Positions 25,021 to 40,319 of a stretch of 64,000 bases of DNA are shown here, one piece after another. The notes beneath the pieces were generated by a model. The model worked only from the letters and a program-made list of their open reading frames with translations, was not told the origin of the DNA and did no database searches. Position 1 is the stretch's first letter. Every line of letters begins with the position of its first letter. Origin of the DNA: Aplectana chamaeleonis (Eukaryota > Nematoda > Chromadorea > Rhabditida > Cosmocercidae); assembly GCA_029168955.1 (NCBI GenBank), contig JAPDOI010001320.1, positions 131,209-195,208 of the forward strand. Direction: 5' to 3'. The translations under genes and the position numbers were made by a program.

Positions 25021-27779
25021 TTCCATTGTTATGGATTGTGGTGGGACCACCCTACCTGTTGCATAATGGGTTCTTTAAACTTTCACAGTTATGGATCGTG
25101 GTGAGACCACGCTACCTGTTGCATATTGAGTCATTTTGAATTATAGAGGCTATGGATCTTGGTGGGACCACCCTACTTGTTGCACATTGGATCCTTTAAA
25201 CATTCACAATTATGAACCGTGCTGGGACCACCCTACCTGTTGCAAATCGGGTCCTTTAAACTTCCGAGGCTATGGGTCGTGGTGGGACCACCCTACCTGT
25301 TGCATATTAAGTCCTTTAAACTTTCGAGGCTATGGATTTTGGTGGGACCACCCTACCTGTTGCATATTGGGTCCTTCAAACTTTTCACGTTATGTATCGT
25401 AGTGGGACCACCCTACCTGTTGCACATTGAGTCCTTTAAACTTTCGAGGCTATGGATCGTGGTGGGACCACCCTACCTGTTGCATACTGAGTCCTTTAAA
25501 CTTTCGAGGCTATGGATTTTGGTGGGACCACCCTACCTGTTGCATATTGGGTCCTTCAAACTTTTCACGTTATGTATCGTAGTGGGACCACCCTACCTGT
25601 TGCATATTGGGCTTTTTAAACTTTCACAGTTATGGATCGTGGTGAGACCACGCTACCTGTTGCATATTGAGTCCTTAGAACTTTCGAGGCTATGGATCTT
25701 GGTTGGACCACCCTACTTGTTGCAGATTGAGTCCTTTGAACTTTCGCCGTTATGGATCGTGGTGGGACCACCCTACCTGTTGCATATTGGGTCCTTCAAA
25801 CTTTCAAAGTTATGGATCGTGGTGGGACCACCCTACCTGTTGCACTTTGAGTCTTTTAAAGTTTCGAGGCTATGGATCGTGGTGAGACCACCCTACCTGT
25901 TGCATATTGAGTCCTTTTAACTTTCGAGGCTATGGATTTTGGTGGGACCACCCTACCTGTTGCGTATTGGGTCCTTAAAACTTTTGACGTTATGGATCGT
26001 AGTGGGGGACCACCCTACCTAATGCATATCGAGTCTTTTGAACTTTCAAAGTTATGGATCGTGGTGGGACCACCCTACCTGTTGCATATTGGGCTTTTTA
26101 AACTTTCACAGTTATGGATCGTGGTGAGACCACGCTACCTGTTGCATATTGAGTCCTTAGAACTTTCGAGGCTATGGATCTTGGTGGGACCACCCTACTT
26201 GTTGCACATTGGGTCCTTGAAACATTCACAATTATGAACCGTGCTGGGACCACCTTACCTGTTGCATATTGGGTCCTTCAAACTTTCATAGCTATGGATC
26301 GTGGTGGGACCACCCTACCTGTTGCATATAGGGTTCTTTTGAACTTTCACAATTATGGATCGTGGTGGGACCACCCTACCTGTTGCATATTGGGTTTTTT
26401 AAACTTTCACCTGTGTGGATCGTGGTGGGACCGTCCTAACTGCTGCATTTTGGATCCCTTAAACTTTCACCTCTATGGATCGTGCTAGGACCACCCTACC
26501 CGTTGCATATCGAGTTTCTTGAACTTTCGAAGTTATGGATCGTGGTGGGACCACCCTTCCTGTTGCATATTGGGTCCTTCAAACTTTCAAAGCTATGGAT
26601 CGTGGTGGGACCACCCTACCTGTTGCACATCGGGTCCTTCAAACTTTCTACGTTATGGATTGTGGTGGGACCACCCTACCTGTTGCATATTGAGTCCTTT
26701 GAACTTTCGAGGCTATGGATCTTGGTGAGACCACGCTACCTGTTGCATATTGAGTCCTTTGAACTTTCAAAGTTATGGATCGTGGTGGGACCACCCTACC
26801 TGTTGCATTTTGGCTCCTTCAAACTTTCAAAGCTATGGATCGTGGTGGGACCATCCTACCTGTTGCACATTGGGTCCTTAAAACTTTCGACGTTATGGAT
26901 CGTAGTGGGACCACCCTACCTGTTGCAAATCGGTTCCTTCAAACTTCCGAGGCTATGGATCGTGGTGGGACCACCCTACCTGTTGCATATTAAGTCCTTT
27001 AAACTTTCGAGGCTATGGATTTTGGTGGGACCACCCTACCCGTTGCATATCGAGTTTCTTGAACTTTCGAAGTTATGGATCGTGGTGGCACCACCCTACC
27101 TGTTGCATATTGAGCCCTTTAAACTTTCGAGGCTATGGATCGTGGTGGGACCACCCTACCTGTTGCATATTGTGCTTTTTGAACTTTCACCGGTGTGGAT
27201 CGTGGTGGGACCGCCCTAACTGCTGCATTTTGGATCCCTTAAACTTTCACCGTTATGGATCGTGCTGGAACCACCCTACCTGTTGCATATAGGGTTCTTT
27301 AAACTTCCATTGTTATGGATTGTGGTGGGACCACCCTACCTGTTGCATATTGGGTCCTTTAAACTTTCACAGTTATGGATCGTGGTGAGACCACGCTACC
27401 TGTTGCATATTGAGTCCTTTGAACTTTCAAAGTTATGGATCGTGGTGGGACCACCCTACCTGTTGCACATTGAGTCCTTTAAACTTTCAAAGCTATGGAT
27501 CGTGGTAAGACCACCCTACCTGTTGCAGATTGAGTCTTTTGAACTTTCAAAGTTATGGATCGTGGTGGAACCACCCTACCTGTTGCATATTGAGTCCTTT
27601 AAACTTTCGAGGCTATGGATCGTGGTGGGACCACCCTACCTGTTGCATATTGAGTCCTTTAGACTTTCGAGGCTATGGATCGTGGTGGGACCACCCTACC
27701 TGTTGCATATTAGGTCATTTAAACTTTCAAAGCTATGGATCGTGCTGGAACCACCCTACCTGTTGCATATAGGGTTCCT

Positions 27780-28560
27780 TTAAACTTCTTTGTTATGAAT
27801 CGTGGTAGGACCACCACACGTGTTGCATATTGAGTCCTTTGACCTTTCATCGTTGTGGATCGTGGTGGGATCACCCTACCTGTTGCATACTGAGTCCTTT
27901 AATCTTTCATCGTTATGGATCGTAGTGGGACCATCCTACCTGTTGCGTATTGAGTCCTTTAAGCATTTATCGTTATGGATCGTGGTGGGACCACTCTCCC
28001 TGTTGCATATTGAGTCCTTCAAACTTTCATCGTTATGGATCGTTATTGGACCACTCTACCTGTTGCATATTGAGTCCTTTGAACTTTCGAGGCTATGGAT
28101 CGGGGTGGGACCACCACACGTGTTGCATATTGAGTCCCTAAAACTTTTCTCGTTGTGAATCGTAGTGGGACCACCCTACCTGTTGCATATCGAGTCCTTC
28201 AATGTTCCAGAGCTATGAATCGTGGTAGGACCACCACACGTGTTGCATATTGAGTCCTTTAAGCATTTATCGTTATGGATCGTGGTGGGACCACCCTACC
28301 TGTTGCAGATTGAGTCCTTTAAACTTTCATCGTTATGGATCGTGGTGGGACCACCCTACCTGTTGCATATTGTGTCCTTCAAATTTTCATCGTAACGGAT
28401 CGTGGTGGGACCACCCTACCTGTTGCATATTGTTTGCTTTAAACTTTCATCGTTACGGGTCGTGGTGGGACCACCCTACCTGTTGCATATTGTGTCCTTC
28501 TAACTTTCATCGTCATGGATCGTGTTGGGACCACCCTACCTGTTGTATATTGAGTCTTTT
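27780..28560. repeat. Third patch of diverged monomers
   Basis: Diverged monomers with CACACGTGTTGC, AAGCATTTATCG, CACTCTCCCTG and TCGTTATTGG lie in the normal 60-bp register. Parts match 12,960-13,060 and 53,680-53,770. A smaller related stretch is at 29,240-29,420. Confidence 0.7.
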
Positions 28561-31500
28561 AAACTTTCAAGGCTATGGATCGTGGTGGGACCACCCTACC
28601 TGTTGCATATTGAGTCCTTTAAACTTTCACAATTATGGATCGTGGTGGGACCACCCTACCTGTTGCATATTGGAGTCCTTTAAACTTTCGAGGCTATGGA
28701 TCGTGGTGGGACCACCCTACCTGTTGCATATCGAGTCTTTTGAACTTTCACAGTTATGGATCGTGACGGGACTACCCTACCTGTTGCATGGGTCCTTTAA
28801 ACTTTCATCGTTACGGGTCGTGGTGGGACCACCCTACCTGTTGCACATTGTGTCCTTTAGACTTTCATCGCCACGGATCGTGGTAAGACCACCCTACCTG
28901 TTGCAGATTGAGTCCTTTAAACTTTCGCCGTTATGGATCGTGCTGGGACCACCCTACCTGTTGCAAATCGGGTCCTTCAAACTTTCGACGTTATGGATCG
29001 TATTGGGACCACCCTACCTGTTGCATATCGAGTCTCTTGAACTTTCAAAGTTATGGATCGTGGTGGGACCACCCTACCTGTTGCATATTGGGCTTTTTAA
29101 ACTTTCACAGTTATGGATCGTGGTGAGACCACGCTACCTGTTGCATATTGAGTCCTTAGAACTTTCGAGGCTATGGATCTTGGTGGGACCACCCTACCTG
29201 TTGCATATTGGGTCCTTTAAACTTTCACAGTTATGGATCGTGGTAGGACCACCACACGTGTTGCATATTGAGTCCTTTGACCTTTCATCGTTGTGGATCG
29301 TGGTGGGATCACCCTACCTGTTGCATACTGAGTCCTTTAATCTTTCATCGTTATGGATCGTGGTGCTACCACCCTACCTGTTGCATATTGAGTCTTTTAA
29401 AGTTGCATGGCTATGGATCGTAGTGGGACCACCCTACCTGTTGCGTATTGAGTCTTTTGAACTTTCACAGTTATGGATCGTGGTGAGACCACGCTACCTG
29501 TTGCATATTGAGTCCTTTAAACTTCCGAGGCTTCGGATCGTGGTGGAACCACCCTACCTGTTGCAAATCGGGTCCTTCAAACTTTCGACGTTATGGATCG
29601 TAGTGGGACCACCCTACCTGTTGCATATTGAGTCCTTTAAACTTTCATAGCTATGGATCGTGGTGGGACCACCCTACCTGTTGCATATTGAGTCCTTTAA
29701 ACTTTCACAGCTATGGATCGTGGTAAGACCACCCTACCTGTTGCATATTGAGTCCTTTAAACTTTCAACGTTATGGATCGTGGTGGAACCACCCTACCTG
29801 TTGCACATTGTGTCCTTCAACTTTCATCGTCATGGATCGTGGTGGGACCACCCTACCTGTTGCATATTGGGTCCTTCAAACTTTCAAAGCTATGGATCGC
29901 GGTGGGACCACCCTACCTGTTGCATTTTAGGCTTTTTGAACTTTCACCGGTGTGGATCGTGGTGGGACCGCCCTAACTGCTGCATTTTGGATCCATTAAA
30001 CTTTCACCGTTATGGATCGTGCTGGAACCACCCTACCTGTTGCATATAGGGTTCTTTAAACTTCCATTGTTATGGATTGTGGTGGGACCACCCTACCTGT
30101 TGCATATTGGGTCCTTTAAACTTTCACAGTTATGGATCGTGGTGAGACCACGCTACCTGTTGCATATTGAGTCCTTTGAACTTTCGAGGCTATGGATCTT
30201 GGTGGGACCACCCTACCTGTTGCATATCGAGTCTCTTGAACTTTCGAAGTTATGGATTGTGGTGGGACCACCCTACCTGTTGCACATTGGATCCTTTAAA
30301 CATTCACAATTATGAACCGTGCTGGGACCACCCTACCTGTTGCAAATCGGGTCCTTTAAACTTCCGAGGCTATGGGTCGTGGTGGGACCACCCTACCTGT
30401 TGCATATTCAGTCCTTTAAACTTTCGAGGCTATGGATTTTGGTGGGACCACCCTACCTGTTGCATATCGAGTCTTTTGAACTTTCAAAGTAATGGATCGT
30501 GGTAAGACCACCCTACCTGTTGCATATCGAGTCTCTTGAACTTTCAAAGTTATGGATCGTGGTGGGACCACCCTACCTGTTGCAAATCTGGTCCTTCAAA
30601 CTTTTGACGTTATGCATCGTAGTGGGACCACCCTACTTTTGCATATTTAGTCTTTTGAACTTTCAAAGTTATGGATCGTGGTAAGACCACCCTACCTGTT
30701 GCATATTGGGCTTTTTGAACTTTCACCGGTGTGGATCGTGGTAGGACGGCCCTAACTGCTGCATTTTGGATCCCTTAAACTTTCACCGTTATGGATCGTG
30801 CTGGAACCACCCTACCTGTTGCATATAGGGTTCTTTAAACTTCCATTGTTATGGATTGTGGTGGGACCACCCTACCTGTTGCATATTGGGTCCTTTAAAC
30901 ATTCACAGTTATGGATCGTGGTGAGACCACGCTACCTGTTGCATATTGAGTCCTTTGAACTTTCGAGGCTATGGATCTTGGTGGGACCACCCTACCTGTT
31001 GCATATCGAGTCTCTTGAACTTTCGAGGTTATGGATCGTGGTGGGACCACCCTACCTGTTGCACATTGAGTCCTTTAAACTTTCGAGGCTATGGATCGTG
31101 GTGGGACCACCCTACCTGTTGCATATTGAGTCCTTTAAACTTTCGAGGCTATGGATTTTGGTGGGACCACCCTACCTGTTGCATATTGGGTCCTTCAAAC
31201 TTTTGACGTTATGTATCGTAGTGGGACCACCCTACCTGTTGCATATTGGGCTTTTTAAACTTTCACAGTTATGGATCGTGGTGAGACCACGCTACCTGTT
31301 GCATATTGAGTCCTTAGAACTTTCGAGGCTATGGATCTTGGTGGGACCACCCTACTTGTTGCAGATTGAGTCCTTTAAACTTTCGCCGTTATGGATCGTG
31401 GTGGGACCACCCTACCTGTTGCATATTGGGTCCTTCAAACTTTCAAAGTTATGGATCGTGGTGGGACCACCCTACCTGTTGCACTTTGAGTCTTTTAAAG

Positions 31501-34469
31501 TTTCGAGGCTATGCATCGTAGTGGGACCACCCTACCTTTGCATATTGAGTCTTTTGAACTTTCAAAGTTATGGATCGTGGTAAGACCACCCTAACTGTTG
31601 CATATTGGGCTTTTTGAACTTTCACCGGTGTGGATCGTGGTAGGACCACCCTACCTGTTGCATATTGGGCTTTTGAACTTTCACCGGTGTGGATCGTGGT
31701 AGGACCACCCTAACTGCTGCATATTGGATCCCTTAAACTTTCACCGTTATGGATCGTGCTGGAACCACCCTACCTGTTGCATATTGAGGTTCCTTTAAAC
31801 TTTCCATTGTTATGGATCGTGGTGGGACCACCCTACCTGTTGCATATTGGGTCCTTTAAACTTTCACAGTTATGGATCGTGGTGAGACCACGCTACCTGT
31901 TGCATATTGAGTCCTTTGAACTTTCGAGGCTATGGATCTTGGTGGGACCACCCTACCTGTTGCATATCGAGTCTCTTGAACTTTCGAAGTTATGGATCTT
32001 GGTGGGACCACCCTACTTGTTGCAGATTGAGTCCTTTAAACTTTCGCCATTATGGATCGTGGTGGGACCACCCTACCTGTTGCATATTGAGTCCTTTAAA
32101 CTTTCGAGGCTATGGATTTTGGTGGGACCACCCTACCTGTTGCATATCGAGTCTTTTGAACTTTCAAAGTTATGGATCGTGGTGGGACCACCCTACCTGT
32201 TGCATATTGGGCTTTTTAAACTTTCACAGTTATGGATCGTGGTGAGACCACGCTACCTGTTGCATATTGAGTCCTTTAAACTTTCGCCGTTATGGATCGT
32301 GGTGGGACCACCCTACCTGTTGCATATTGGGTCCTTCAAACTTTCAAAGTTATGGATCGTGGTGGGACCACCCTACCTGTTGCACTTTGAGTCCTTTAAA
32401 GTTTCGAGGCTATGGATCGTGGTGAGACCACCATACCTGTTGCGTATTGAGTCCTTTTAACTTTCGAGGCTATGGATTCTGGTGGGACCACCCTACCTGT
32501 TGCATATTGTGTCCTTCAAACTTTTGACGTTATGGATCGTAGTGGGGGACCACCCTACCTGTTGCATATCGAGTCTTTTGAACTTTCAAAGTTATGGATC
32601 GTGGTGGGACCACCCTACCTGTTGCATATTGGGCTTTTTAAACTTTCACAGTTATGGATCGTGGTGAGACCACGCTACCTGTTGCATATTGAGTCCTTAG
32701 AACTTTCGAGGCTATGGATCTTGGTGGGACCACCCTACCTGTTGCACTTTGAGTCCTTTAAACTTTCTAGGCTATGGATCGTGGTGGGACCACCCTACCT
32801 GTTGCATATTGGGCTTTTTGAACTTTCACCGGTGTGGATCGTGGTGGGACCACGCTACCTGTTGCATATTGAGTCCTTTAAACTTTCGAGGCTATGGATT
32901 TTGGTGGGACCACCCTACCTGTTGCATATTGGGTCCTTCAAAATTCCATAGCTATGAATCGTGAAAGGACCGCCCTACCTGTTGCATACTGAGTTCTTTT
33001 ACTTTCTTTGTTATGGATCGTGATGGGACCACCCTACCTGTTGCACATTGGGTCCTTTAAACATTCACAATTATGAACCGTGCTGGGACCACCCTACCTG
33101 TTGCATATAGGGTTCTTTAAACTTCCATTGTTATGGATTGTGGTGGGACCACCCTACCTGTTGCATATTGGGTCCTTTAAACTTTCACAGTTATGGATCG
33201 TGCTGGAACCACCCTACCTGTTGCATATTGAGTCCTTTGAACTTTCGAGACTATGGATCGTGGTGGGACCACCCTACCTGTTGCATATCGAGTCTCTTGA
33301 ACTTTCAAAGTTATGGATCGTGGTGGGACCACCCTACTTGTTGCAGATTGAGTCCTTTGAACTTTCGCCGTTATGGATCGTGGTGGGACCACCCTACCTG
33401 TTGCATATTGGGTCCTTCAAACTTTCGAGGCTATGGATCGTGGTGGGACCACCCTACCTGTTGCATATCGAGTCTCTTGAACTTTCAAAGTTATGGATCG
33501 TGGTGAGACCACGCTACCTGTTGCACTTTGAGTCCTTAGAACTTTCGAGGCTATGGATCTTGGTTGGACCACCCTACTTGTTGCAGATTGAGTCCTTTGA
33601 ACTTTCGCCGTTATGGATCGTGGTGGGACCACCCTACCTGTTGCATATTGGGTCCTTCAAACTTTCAAAGTTATGGATCGTGGTGGGACCACCCTACCTG
33701 TTGCACTTTGAGTCCTTAGAACTTTCGAGGCTATGGATCTTGGTGGGACCATTCCACCTGTTTCATATTGGGTCCTTCAAACTTTCAAAGCTATGGATCG
33801 TGGTGGGACCACCCTACCTGTTGCAAATCGGGTCCTTCAAACTTTCGACGTTATGGATCGTAGTGGGACCACCCTACCTTTGCATATCGAGTCTTTTGAA
33901 CTTTCAAAGTTATGGATCGTGGTGGGACCACCCTACCTGTTGCACATTGAGTCCTTTAAACTTTCAAAGCTATGGATCGTGGTAAGACCACCCTACCTGT
34001 TGCAGATTGAGTCCTTAGAACTTTCGAGGCTATGGATCTTGGTGGGACCACCCTACTTGTTGCAGATTGGGTCCTTTAAACATTCACAATTATGAACCGT
34101 GCTGGGACCACTCTACCTGTTGCATATAGGGTTCTTCAAACTTTCACCGGTGTAAATCGTGGTGGGACCACCCTACCTGTTGCATATTGAGTCCTTTGAA
34201 CTTTCATCGCTATGGATCGTGGTGGGACCACGCTACCTGTTTCATATTGGGTCCTTCAAACTTTCATAGCTATGGATCGTGGTGGGACCACCCTACCTGT
34301 TGCATATAGGGTTCTTTTGAACTTGCACAATTATGGATCGTGGTGGGACCACCCTACCTGTTGCATATTGGGCTTTTTGAACTTTCACCGGTGTGGATCG
34401 TGGTGGAACCGCCCTAACTGCTGCATTTTGGATCCCTTAAACTTTCACCGTTATGGATCGTGCTGAAAC

Positions 34470-36640
34470 CACCCTACCTGTTGCATATTGGGCTTTTTAA
34501 ACTTTCACAGTTATGGATCGTGGTGAGACCACGCTACCTGTTGCATATTGAGTCCTTAGAACTTTCGAGGCTATGGATCTTGGTGGGACCACCCTACTTG
34601 TTGCACATTGGGTCCTTTAAACATTCACAATTATGAACCGTGCTGGGACCACCTTACCTGTTGCATATAGGGTTCTTCAAACTTTCACCGGTGTAAATCG
34701 TGGTGGGACCACGCTACCTGTTGCATATTGAGTCCTTTGAACTTTCAAAGCTATGGATCGTGGTGGGACCACCCTACCTGTTGCATATTGGGTCCTTTAA
34801 ACTTTCACAGTTATGGATCGTGGTGAGACCACGCTACCTGTTGCATATTGAGTCCTTTGAACTTTCGAGGCTATGGATCTTGGTGGGATCACCCTACCTG
34901 TTGCATATCGAATCTCTTGAACTTTCGAAGTTATGGATCGTGGTGGGACCACCCTACCTGTTGCACATTGAGTCCTTTAAACTTTCGAGGCTATGGATCG
35001 TGGTGGGACCACCCTACCTGTTGCACACTGAGTCCTTTAAACTTTCGAGGCTATGGATCTTGGTGGGACCACCCTACCTGTTGCATATCGAGTCTCTTCA
35101 ACTTTCGAAGTTATGGATCGTGGTGAGACCACGCTACCTGTTGCATATTGAGTCCTTTGAACTTTCGAGGCTATGGATCTTGGTGGGACCACCCTACTTG
35201 TTGCAGATTGAGCCCTTAAAACTTTCGCCGTTATGGATCGTGGTGGGACCACCCTACCTGTTGCATATTGGGTCCTTCAAACTTTCAAAGTTACGGATCG
35301 TGGTGGGACCACCCTACCTGTTGCATATTGAGTCCTTTGAACTTTCACAGTTATGGATCGTGGTGAGACCACGCTACCTGTTGCATATTGAGTCCTTTGA
35401 ACTTTCGAGGCTATGGATCTTGGTGGGACCACCCTACTTGTTGCAGATTGAGCCCTTTAAACTTTCACCCGTGTGGATCGTGGTGGGACCGTCCTAACTG
35501 CTGCATTTTGGATCCCTTAAACTTTCACCTCTATGGATCGTAGTGGGACCACCCTACCTGTTGCATATTGGGCTTTTTAAACTTTCACAGTTATGGATCG
35601 TGGTGAGACCACGCTACCTGTTGCATATTGAGTCCTTAGAACTTTCGAGGCTATGGATCTTGGTGGGACCACCCTACTTGTTGCACATTGGGTCCTTTAA
35701 ACATTCACAATTATGAACCGTGCTGGGACCACCTTACCTGTTGCATATAGGGTTCTTCAAACTTTCACCGGTGTAAATCGTGGTGGGACCACGCTACCTG
35801 TTGCATATTGAGTCCTTAGAACTTTCGAGGCTATGGATCTTGGTGGGACCACCCTACCTGTTGCATATTGGGTCCTTTAAACTTTCACAGTTATGGATCG
35901 TGGTGAGACCACGCTACCTGTTGCATATTGAGTCCTTTGAGCTTTCGAGGCTATGGATCTTGGTGGGACCACCCTACCTGTTGCATATCGAGTCTCTTGA
36001 ACTTTCGAGGTTATGGATCGTAGTGGGACCACCCTACCTGTTGCACATTGAGTCCTTTAAACTTTCGAGGCTATGGATCGTGGTGGGACCACCCTACCTG
36101 TTGCATATTGAGTCCTTCAAACTTTCGAGGCTATGGATTTTGGTGGGACCACCCTACCTGTTGCATATTGAGTCTCTTCAACTTTCGAAGTTATGGATCG
36201 TGGTGAGACCACGCTACCTGTTGCATATTGAGTCCTTTGAACTTTCGAGGCTATGGATCTTGGTGGGACCACCCTACTTGTTGCAGATTGAGCCCTTAAA
36301 ACTTTCGCCGTTATGGATCGTGGTGGGACCACCCTACCTGTTGCATATTGGGTCCTTCAAACTTTCAAAGTTACGGATCGTGGTGGGACCACCCTACCTG
36401 TTGCATATTGAGTCCTTTGAACTTTCAAAGCTATGGATCGTGGTGGGACCACCCTACCTGTTGCGTATTGGGTCCTTTAAACTTTCACAGTTATGGATCG
36501 TGGTGAGACCACGCTACCTGTTGCATATTGAGTCCTTTGAACTTTCGAGGCTATGGATCTTGGTGGGACCACCCTACCTGTTGCATATCGAGTCTCTTGA
36601 ACTTTCGAAGTTATGGATCGTGGTGGGACCACCCTACCTG
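34470..36640. repeat. 1,080-bp tandem duplication (18 monomers)
   Basis: Positions from about 34,480 recur from about 35,560: the ACAGT (GAG dyad), GAGGC, ACAAT and GTGTAAATCG monomers follow in the same order in both. A further 1,680-bp offset links 34,741-35,140 to 36,421-36,820. The region is therefore a nested set of exchanges. Confidence 0.75.
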
Positions 36641-39453
36641 TTGCACATTGAGTCCTTTAAACTTTCGAGGCTATGGATCGTGGTGGGACCACCCTACCTG
36701 TTGCACACTGAGTCCTTTAAACTTTCGAGGCTATGGATCTTGGTGGGACCACCCTACCTGTTGCATATCGAGTCTCTTGAACTTTCGAAGTTATGGATCG
36801 TGGTGAGACAACGCTACCTGTTGCATATTGAGTCCTTTGAACTTTCGAGGCTATGGATCTTGGTGGGGCCACCCTACTAGTTGCAGATTGAGCCCTTTAA
36901 ACTTTCGCCGTTATGGATCGTGGTGGGACCACCCTACCTGTTGCATATTGGGTCCTTCAAACTTTCGAGGCTATGGATCGTGGTGAGACCACGCTACCTG
37001 TTGCATATTGAGTCCTTTGAACTTTCACCTCTATGGATCGTGGTGGGACCACCCTACCTGTTGCATATTGGGCTTTTTAAACTTTCACAGTTATGGATCG
37101 TGGTGAGACCACGCTACCTGTTGCATATTGAGTCCTTAGAACTTTCGAGGCTATGGATCTTGGTGGGACCACCCTACTTGTTGCACATTGGTTCCTTTAA
37201 ACATTCACAATTATGAACCGTGCTGGGACCACCTTACCTGTTGCATATAGGGTTCTTCAAACTTTCACCGGTGTAAATCGTGGTGGGACCACGCTACCTG
37301 TTGCATATTGAGTCCTTTGAACTTTCAAAGCTATGGATCGTGGTGGGACCACCCTACCTGTTGCATATTTGGTCCTTTAAACTTTCACAGTTATGGATCG
37401 TGGTGAGACCACGCTACCTGTTGCATATTGAGTCCTTTGAACTTTCGAGGCTATGGATCTTGGTGGGACCACCCTACCTGTTGCATATCGAGTCTCTTGA
37501 ACTTTCGAAGTTATGGATCGTGGTGGGACCACCCTACCTGTTGCACATTGAGTCCTTTAAACTTTCGAGGCTATGGATCGTGGTAAGACCACCCTACCTG
37601 TTGCACACTGAGTCCTTTAAACTTTCGAGGCTATGGATCTTGGTGGGACCACCCTACCTGTTGCATATCGAGTCTCTTGAACTTTCGAAGTTATGGATCG
37701 TGGTGAGACCACGCTACCTGTTGCATATTGAGTCCTTTGAACTTTCGAGGCTATGGATCTTGGTGGGACCACCCTACTTGTTGCAGATTGAGCCCTTTAA
37801 ACTTTCGCCGTTATGGATCGTGGTGGGACCACCCTACCTGTTGCATATTGGGTCCTTCAAACTTTCAAAGTTATGGATCGTGGTGGGACCACCCTACCTG
37901 TTGCACTTTGAGTCTTTTAAAGTTTCGAGGCTATGGATCGTGGTGAGACCACCCTACCTGTTGCATATTGAGTCCTTTTAACTTTCGAGGCTATGGATTT
38001 TGGTGGGACCACCCTACCTGTTGCATATTGGGTTCTTAAAACTTTTGACGTTATGGATCGTAGTGGGGGACCACCCTACCTAATGCATATCGAGTCTTTT
38101 GAACTTTCAAAGTTATGGATCGTGGTGGGACCACCCTACCTGTTGCATATTGGGCTTTTTAAACTTTCACAGTTATGGATCGTGGTGAGACCACGCTACC
38201 TGTTGCATATTGAGTCCTTAGAACTTTCGAGGCTATGGATCTTGGTGGGACCACCCTACTTGTTGCACATTGGGTCCTTTAAACATTCAGAATTATGAAC
38301 CGTGCTGGGACCACCTTACCTGTTGCATATAGGGTTCTTCAAACTTTCACCGGTGTAAATCGTGGTGGGACCACGCTACCTGTTGCATATTGAGTCCTTT
38401 GAACTTTCAAAGCTATGGATCGTGGTGGGACCACCCTATCTGTTGCATATTGGGCTTTTTAAACTTTCACAGTTATGGATCGTGGTGAGACCACGCTACC
38501 TGTTGCATATTGAGTCCTTAGAACTTTCGAGGCTATGGATCTTGGTGGGACCACCCCACCTGTTTCATATTGGGTCCTTCAAACTTTCATAGCTATGGAT
38601 CGTGGTGGGACCACCCTACCTGTTGCATATAGGCTTCTTTTGAACTTTCACAATTATGGATCGTGGTGGGACCACCCTACCTGTTGCATATTGGGTCCTT
38701 TGAACTTTCAAAGCTATGGATCGTGGTGGGACCACCCTACCTGTTGCATATTGGGTCCTTTAAACTTTCACAGTTATGGATCGTGGTGAGACCACGCTAC
38801 CTGTTGCATATTGAGTCCTTTGAACTTTCGAGGCTATGGATCTTGGTGGGACCACCCTACCTGTTGCATATCGAGTCTCTTGAACTTTCGAAGTTATGGA
38901 TCGTGGTGGGACCACCCTACCTGTTGCACATTGAGTCCTTTAAACTTTCGCCGTTATGGATCGTGGTGAGACCACCCTACCTGTTGCACACTGAGTCCTT
39001 TAAACTTTCGAGGCTATGGATCTTGGTGGGACCACCCTACTTGTTGCACATTGGGTCCTTTAAACATTCACAATTATGAACCGTGCTGGGACCACCTTAC
39101 CTGTTGTATATAGGGTTCTTCAAACTTTCACCGGTGTAAATCGTGGTGGGACCACGCTACCTGTTGCATATTGAGTCCTTAGAACTTTCGAGGCTATGGA
39201 TCTTGGTGGGACCACCCCACCTGTTTCATATTGGGTCCTTCAAACTTTCATAGCTATGGATCGTGGTGGGACCACCCTACCTGTTGCATATAGGGTTCTT
39301 TTGAACTTTCACAATTATGGATCGTGGTGGGACCACCCTACCTGTTGCATATTGGGTTTTTTAAACTTTCACCCGTGTGGATCGTGGTGGGACCGTCCTA
39401 ACTGCTGCATTTTGGATCCCTTAAACTTTCACCTCTATGGATCGTGGTGGGAC

Positions 39454-40319
39454 CACCCTACCTGTTGCATATTGGGCTTTTTAAACTTTCACAGTTATGG
39501 ATCGTGGTGAGACCACGCTACCTGTTGCATATTGAGTCCTTAGAACTTTCGAGGCTATGGATCTTGGTGGGACCACCCTACTTGTTGCACATTGGGTCCT
39601 TTAAACATTCACAATTATGAACCGTGCTGGGACCACCTTACCTGTTGCATATAGGGTTCTTCAAACTTTCACCGGTGTAAATCGTGGTGGGACCACGCTA
39701 CCTGTTGCATATTGAGTCCTTTGAACTTTCAAAGCTATGGATCGTGGTGGGACCACCCTACCTGTTGTATATTGGGTCCTTTAAACTTTCACAGTTATGG
39801 ATCGTGGTGAGACCACGCTACCTGTTGCATATTGAGTCCTTTGAACTTTCGAGGCTATGGATCTTGGTGGGATCACCCTACCTGTTGCATATCGAATCTC
39901 TTGAACTTTCGAAGTTATGGATCGTGGTGGGACCACCCTACCTGTTGCACATTGAGTCCTTTAAACTTTCGAGGCTATGGATCGTGGTGGGACCACCCTA
40001 CCTGTTGCACACTGAGTCCTTTAAACTTTCGAGGCTATGGATCTTGGTGGGACCACCCTACCTGTTGCATATCGAGTCTCTTCAACTTTCGAAGTTATGG
40101 ATCGTGGTGAGACCACGCTACCTGTTGCATATTGAGTCCTTTGAACTTTCGAGGCTATGGATCTTGGTGGGACCACCCTACTTGTTGCAGATTGAGCCCT
40201 TAAAACTTTCGCCGTTATGGATCGTGGTGGGACCACCCTACCTGTTGCATATTGGGTCCTTCAAACTTTCAAAGTTACGGATCGTGGTGGGACCACCCTA
40301 CCTGTTGCATATTGAGTCC
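39454..40319. repeat. 865-bp block duplicated from 34,470-35,335
   Basis: Line-by-line comparison with the block 4,984 bp upstream shows one mismatch (TTGTATATT here, TTGCATATT there) in about 865 bp. Rare marks shared by both are GGATCACCC followed by ATCGAATCTC, and TCTCTTCAACTTTCG. Immediately to the right (40,320-40,940) the sequence instead matches 36,416-37,036 at an offset of 3,904, including the rare GGGGCCACCCTACTAG. The stretch is thus a mosaic of two sources. Confidence 0.85.

Noticed and set aside
28250..29650. 466-codon forward open frame as a repetitive protein gene
   Set aside because: It is the longest of many chance frames through the satellite. There is no start context, no domain, and the same DNA is open in other frames and elsewhere in the array.
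33177..36332. Reverse-strand open frames of about 71 codons (also near 40,021, 44,406 and 56,471)
   Set aside because: They are mirror-image reads of the same monomers (repeating VVPPRSI), they lie on three or four adjacent monomers only, and nothing distinguishes them from the rest of the array.
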